Source of the DNA: Bifidobacterium breve
GTDB lineage: Bacteria; Actinomycetota; Actinomycetes; UBA12327
DNA length: 8,542 nt
NCBI GenBank assembly: GCA_943332445.1
Contig: CALQPL010000031.1
Span: 1-8,542 of the forward strand
Reading direction: 5' to 3'
Position numbers and translations under genes: made by a program. Shown piece by piece: positions 5,726-8,542 of this stretch. The notes beneath the pieces are model-generated. The model ran no database searches. It was given only the letters and a program-made list of their open reading frames with translations, and was not told the origin of the DNA. The first letter of the stretch is position 1, and each line of letters starts with the position of its first letter.

Positions 5726-6637
5726 ATGTCAGGGGATGGTCGGTTAGCCGTCAAGACCACCGCGCTCACTAAATCCTTTGGATCCTCGCGTGGGATTAGC
5801 GATGTCAGTGTGGAAATCCACCGGGGCGAAGTCTTTGGATTGCTCGGACCCAATGGGGCGGGCAAGACCACCTTGTTGCGTTGCTTGATGGACTTGATTC
5901 ATCCGACGTCGGGTTCAGCCCAAGTCCTCGGTGAAGAAGTGTCCCGCAACAGCAAGTTCATTCGTTCGCGCGTGAGTTATTTACCAGGAGAGTTCGCGTT
6001 GTGGCCAACGCTCACAGCGGGTGAAACCTTGCAGCGCTTGGGTAGATTGCGCGCGGATCACGATGCTGAACGGGTTGCTCAGCTTTCTTCTCTATTTAAC
6101 GTGGACATGGATCGCCCGCTAGGACAAATGTCGCGTGGCAATAAGCAAAAAGTAGGGCTCGTGCTAGCCCTGAGTCCCGTGATGGACGTGTACATCCTCG
6201 ATGAACCAACGGGCGGCCTTGACCCGATCATGCAGCAGCACTTTCGGGAAGTTGTTGCCACGGAAGTTGAACGAGGGGCAACGATCTTGCTGTCCTCACA
6301 CGTTTTGCATGAAGTGGAACATCTCGCTGAACGAGTGGGAGTTTTGCGGGCTGGCGAACTTGTTGCCGTTGAAAGAGTTGATAGCTTGCGAAGGCGAGCC
6401 GCATTGCCCATTACCGTGACTTTTGCTGGGGTTGCACCTGTCCAACTTCTTCGAGCGGTGACCGATGTTGAAGTTCTCGCTTCCCCAACTGAAACAACGG
6501 TGAGCTTGCGAGTGCGCGGCGCAATTGATCCTCTGCTGAAGTTCCTTGCCGGGTATGAAGTGCTCTCCCTTGTGGCTCCCGAGGCTGAACTTGAAGAGAT
6601 TTTCCTGGAGTTCTATGGATCAGGTGATCCGTCATGA
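5726..6637 (+). CDS. ABC transporter ATP-binding protein (ABC-2 type exporter)
   Basis: Nucleotide-binding subunit of 303 residues that powers the permease encoded next. Walker A is GPNGAGKT (41-48). The Q-loop region reads YLPGE (85-89), a known variant in this ABC-2 subgroup. The signature is MSRGNKQK (135-142), Walker B VYILDE (155-160), the D-loop GGLD (163-166) and the switch His is His192 (SSHVLHEVE). The C-terminal 80 residues form the accessory domain typical of drug and antibiotic exporter ATPases, ending in EEIFLEFYG. ATG 5726 is preferred over an in-frame GTG two codons upstream (5720), because the -10 TAGCCT ends six bases before the ATG and would place the transcription start at its A. 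The stop overlaps the permease start (ATGA), indicating coupled translation. Substrate unknown; efflux of a toxic compound is the usual role. Confidence 0.93.
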   Translation: MSGDGRLAVKTTALTKSFGSSRGISDVSVEIHRGEVFGLLGPNGAGKTTLLRCLMDLIHPTSGSAQVLGEEVSRNSKFIRSRVSYLPGEFALWPTLTAGETLQRLGRLRADHDAERVAQLSSLFNVDMDRPLGQMSRGNKQKVGLVLALSPVMDVYILDEPTGGLDPIMQQHFREVVATEVERGATILLSSHVLHEVEHLAERVGVLRAGELVAVERVDSLRRRAALPITVTFAGVAPVQLLRAVTDVEVLASPTETTVSLRVRGAIDPLLKFLAGYEVLSLVAPEAELEEIFLEFYGSGDPS

Positions 6638-7431
6638 ATTCGGTGTTGTTTTTCCTTGACCTGCGCATCAGACGTCTGTCTACCGTGTTGTGGCTAGCAG
6701 CCGTGATCGCCTTGGTCTTGATGTATGTGGCCCTTTATCCCAGCATCAAGTCAACACCAGGTGTGGATGAATTCATCCAAAACTTGCCTGAAGCCCTTCG
6801 GGAGGCTTTTGCCATCGCTGACTACTCATCGCCAACGGGGTATCTGCAAGCCGAGATCTTTTCCGGGCTGCTGCCAGTGGTACTTCTCGTGCTCGTGATT
6901 GGGCGTGGTTCTGCATCGGTGGCTGGAGAAGAAGATCAAAAGCGTTTAGAAATTGTCATGGCACAACCCGTGAGTCGAGTCTCCTTGTATTTGTCTAAGG
7001 CGGCTTCGTTAACCGTCATTTCCTTCGTGATGGTTTTCTTCGGAGTTTTTGGCAGTATCGCTCTCGTCGGACCGTGGGTATCGATCACCGTGGGACTTGC
7101 AGACCTCTTCGCTATTTGTTTTCACCTCTTCGTCTTTGTGCTGTTCGCCGGATTCCTCGCCTTGGCAGCCGGAGCTGCAAGTGGGCGTAAGGGATTAGGC
7201 GTGGCTTTAGCCAGTGCTGTTTTTGCTTTGGGATTCTTGATTGAGTCGCTGGGCCGCAGCATTGATTGGCTCGGGCACCTACGTCCGCTCAGCCCCTGGC
7301 ACTGGTACAGCAGCAGCCAGCCACTGAGCAACGGCATTGACTGGGGTGACTGCGGAGTGCTCGGGGGATCAGCCCTAGTGGTTTTGTGCCTAGGAGCGTG
7401 GCTGTTTAACCGACGGGACCTGCGCGGTTAA
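6634..7431 (+). CDS. ABC-2 type transporter permease
   Basis: Membrane subunit of 265 residues with six predicted helices, at about 17-35, 74-95, 122-146, 157-180, 187-207 and 239-258. After helix 2 the cytosolic segment GEEDQKRLEIVMAQPVSR (98-115) corresponds to the coupling region commonly seen as GEEExGTLxLLLAxPVSR in ABC-2 permeases. The C-terminus FNRRDLRG is also typical. An extracytoplasmic loop with HLRPLSPWHWY (215-225) precedes the last helix. It presumably dimerises and pairs with the ATPase upstream, whose stop it overlaps by four bases. The final codons are part of an inverted repeat (7406-7431). It cannot be said what is exported. Confidence 0.9.
   Translation: MNSVLFFLDLRIRRLSTVLWLAAVIALVLMYVALYPSIKSTPGVDEFIQNLPEALREAFAIADYSSPTGYLQAEIFSGLLPVVLLVLVIGRGSASVAGEEDQKRLEIVMAQPVSRVSLYLSKAASLTVISFVMVFFGVFGSIALVGPWVSITVGLADLFAICFHLFVFVLFAGFLALAAGAASGRKGLGVALASAVFALGFLIESLGRSIDWLGHLRPLSPWHWYSSSQPLSNGIDWGDCGVLGGSALVVLCLGAWLFNRRDLRG
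7406..7431. terminator. Inverted repeat at the end of the permease gene
   Basis: TTAACCG (7406-7412) is perfectly complementary to CGGTTAA (7425-7431) around a 12-base loop. The right arm contains the permease stop codon TAA. No T-run follows, so termination would be weak. It may instead separate the exporter mRNA from the downstream genes by partial termination or RNA processing. Confidence 0.3.
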
Positions 7432-7462
7432 CCCATTCGGCCTAGTCCAAACGGAGGAGTAG

Positions 7463-7531
7463 ATGGTCCAATCGGGTCATGCCCTGCTAGCCGCCCCTAG
7501 CGGAAAATTGAAGGGTGAATCCACCCACTGA
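7463..7531 (+). CDS. Possible 22-residue small ORF with a strong ribosome binding site
   Basis: An ATG preceded by GGAGGAG (7453-7459, three to five bases of spacing) opens a 22-codon frame beginning MVQSGHALLAAPSG and ending at TGA (7529-7531). Its last 17 bases overlap the start of the larger gene at 7515 in another frame. It lies 31 bases after the permease stop. The larger gene has no properly spaced Shine-Dalgarno of its own, so this small ORF could drive its translation by termination and reinitiation, or act as a leader peptide. The peptide is too short to be assigned to a family, and the ORF may not be translated. Confidence rests on the Shine-Dalgarno and the overlap geometry only. 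Confidence 0.4.
   Translation: MVQSGHALLAAPSGKLKGESTH
7503..7508 (+). promoter_or_regulatory. Weak candidate -10 element before the gene at 7515
   Basis: GAAAAT keeps the A2 and T6 of the -10 pattern and ends six bases before the GTG at 7515, the same spacing as the HAD and ABC genes. T1 is missing and no -35 is evident. It competes with the idea that translation is coupled to the small ORF at 7463. Confidence 0.25.
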
Positions 7532-8363
7532 TCTTGTCGAGGCGCTGCGCCAGGTTGATGGCGTGGCTGCAGCCAAGATCATTGATGATCCTCAGGGTGT
7601 TGGAACCTTGCAGTTGGCGCTGAGCGATGAGGCCGACGAGATCAGTGTCGCCATGGAAGTCAACAAAGTTCTGCGTGAACGCTTTGGATTAGGCGTTGAT
7701 CCTGATCGAGTGGAAGTCATCGACGACGTGGCACCCGAGGACTTGCGTCTTGATGATCGAGAAGAGATTGCCCGTCGCGAGGCGGAGTTCCGCAATCTCG
7801 CTTTCCGTGCCGAAACTCCCGTGGACTCTGGCTACGCGCTGCCACGCTATCGGGATCGACCTGAGACGTTGTTGCCTCCTGTGGTTGCACTTCCTGACAT
7901 TGCTGCGCAGGCGCCACCACGGGTGAAGATCGTCAGCCCCGCTGTTACGCGAAACGCGCGCAAGCGATTGTCGATTCGTCGATTGCAATTGGTTTCTTCG
8001 CCCGAAGGCGTCACTACTACGGTGACGTTGGGGATGGGTCCCAACGTTTATGTGGGTCGAGCTACTGCCGCGTTGGATTCAGTTTCTGTTCATCGAGCCG
8101 TTGCCGAGTCCACCCTTGCCGCCGTAACGGGCTATCTAGCCGAGGGCGGGATCGTTGAGCTGGAGTGCATTGAAGTCGCGCCGGTGGAATCGGAGCAGGT
8201 TGCCCTTGTGGTTGTTCGGCTGCGTGAGGGTGGAACGATGTATCGCCTCACCGGCGCAAGCGTCGTTCGTGAGGATGTCCGCCAAGCCGTCATCCGAGCC
8301 ACGTTGGACGCGGTAAATCGGCGCGTAGAAGCCATCATGGAGAAGGGGAGTGATCAAGCGTAA
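7515..8363 (+). CDS. Two-domain protein of unknown function (Asp23/ACT-like N-domain, alpha/beta C-domain)
   Basis: I cannot name this 282-residue soluble protein. Residues 5-70 (LVEALRQVDGVAAAKIIDD to RFGLGVDPDRVEVID) have a helix-strand-strand-helix-strand look. They resemble small regulatory domains such as Asp23/ACT-like folds found in poorly characterised Gram-positive proteins with phrases like 'LLARFGI-VDHRRISV'. A charged helix (71-100) and a proline-rich linker (101-147) follow. Residues 153-272 form a second domain with three blocks: VTTTVTLGMGPNVYVGRATA, a helix HRAVAESTLAAVTGYL, and a strand-turn-helix ending GASVVREDVRQAVIRATLDAVNRRV. This recalls the regulatory domain of 2-isopropylmalate synthase, but only by pattern. 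GTG 7515 is the only credible start, because an in-frame TGA lies at 7509-7511 and the next ATG is at residue 47. Its stop overlaps the following ATG (TAATG), so the two genes are coupled. Confidence 0.75.
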   Translation: MNPPTDLVEALRQVDGVAAAKIIDDPQGVGTLQLALSDEADEISVAMEVNKVLRERFGLGVDPDRVEVIDDVAPEDLRLDDREEIARREAEFRNLAFRAETPVDSGYALPRYRDRPETLLPPVVALPDIAAQAPPRVKIVSPAVTRNARKRLSIRRLQLVSSPEGVTTTVTLGMGPNVYVGRATAALDSVSVHRAVAESTLAAVTGYLAEGGIVELECIEVAPVESEQVALVVVRLREGGTMYRLTGASVVREDVRQAVIRATLDAVNRRVEAIMEKGSDQA

Positions 8364-8542
8364 TGACGATCATTAATAGCTCTCGTTCCCTGGAAGTTGT
8401 GGGTGCGCCAGCCATCGATCCCGCAGTTGTGGAGGATGCGCGCACCTTGGGCATCGCTCCCGATTCCGTCTTGGCCACTGAAGTCCTTGATGGCGGTCGC
8501 GGTCGCCGAACCTGGCGCGTCAGGACTGCTTCAGCGGACTTC
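8363..8542 (+). CDS. N-terminal fragment of unidentified protein, possibly an APH-type phosphotransferase
   Basis: Exactly 60 codons are visible before the window ends. The frame starts at the ATG overlapping the preceding stop (TAATG), with AAGGGGAG about 12 bases upstream. The opening residues MTIINSSRSLEVVG are uninformative. From about residue 28 the sequence APDSVLATEVLDGGRGRRTWRV resembles the first strands and glycine-rich loop of aminoglycoside phosphotransferase-like kinases, in which a G-G-R-x-N/R-xx-W/Y-R pattern precedes the ATP-binding lysine. The lysine, catalytic loop and DFG-like motif would all lie beyond the window, so the assignment is tentative. It forms an operon with the unknown two-domain protein. 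Confidence 0.65.
   Translation, partial: MTIINSSRSLEVVGAPAIDPAVVEDARTLGIAPDSVLATEVLDGGRGRRTWRVRTASADF

Noticed and set aside
1..8542. CRISPR array, tRNA, insertion sequence, phage or toxin-antitoxin module
   Set aside because: I found no spaced direct repeats, tRNA-like cloverleaf, transposase motifs or terminal inverted repeats. The regions between genes are all under 170 bases and mostly explained.

Overview
This is a compact stretch of bacterial chromosome, almost certainly from an actinobacterium. The best evidence is the block in the middle: a TetR regulator, a 74-residue DUF3107 protein, a ferritin-like protein of the MiaE_2 type and an RhlE-like DEAD-box helicase. From memory, these families neighbour one another in Mycobacterium tuberculosis (Rv3208 to Rv3211). 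The DUF6912 gene and several promoters placed for leaderless transcripts fit the same phylum. Base composition looks only moderately GC-rich (not counted), so a low-GC or environmental actinobacterium is more likely than Streptomyces or Mycobacterium. I saw no tRNA, rRNA, insertion sequence, CRISPR array, phage gene or replication origin.

Layout. Positions 1-1189 (minus) hold the first 396 codons of a DHA2-type MFS drug exporter. A 108-bp divergent spacer with a perfect 12-bp palindrome separates it from a plus-strand pair, a HAD-family hydrolase (1298-1984) and a DUF6912 protein (1984-2451). That pair converges, with a 4-bp overlap, on the helicase (2448-3869, minus). After a 166-bp divergent spacer comes the ferritin-like gene (4036-4716, plus). 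It converges on DUF3107 (4732-4956, minus) and tetR (5002-5634, minus), which are probably cotranscribed. A 91-bp divergent spacer leads to an ABC exporter, ATPase (5726-6637) plus permease (6634-7431). Then come a possible 22-residue small ORF (7463-7531), a two-domain protein of unknown function (7515-8363), and the first 60 codons of a gene that may encode a small-molecule kinase (8363 to the window end).

How the genes may work together. The TetR gene lies back to back with the ABC exporter, and the shared spacer carries inverted repeats over both promoters, so TetR control of the exporter, of itself, or of both is the simplest local hypothesis. The helicase is a housekeeping RNA remodeller. 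The ferritin-like, DUF3107 and DUF6912 proteins are conserved but functionally undefined. The two genes at the right edge overlap by one base and probably form one transcription unit.

Two architectural themes recur. Several transcription units start with a -10 hexamer ending 6 or 7 bases before the start codon, predicting leaderless mRNAs, whereas other genes have clear Shine-Dalgarno sequences. Transcription units also end in hairpins built into the last codons, so intergenic DNA is nearly absent at the convergent junctions.
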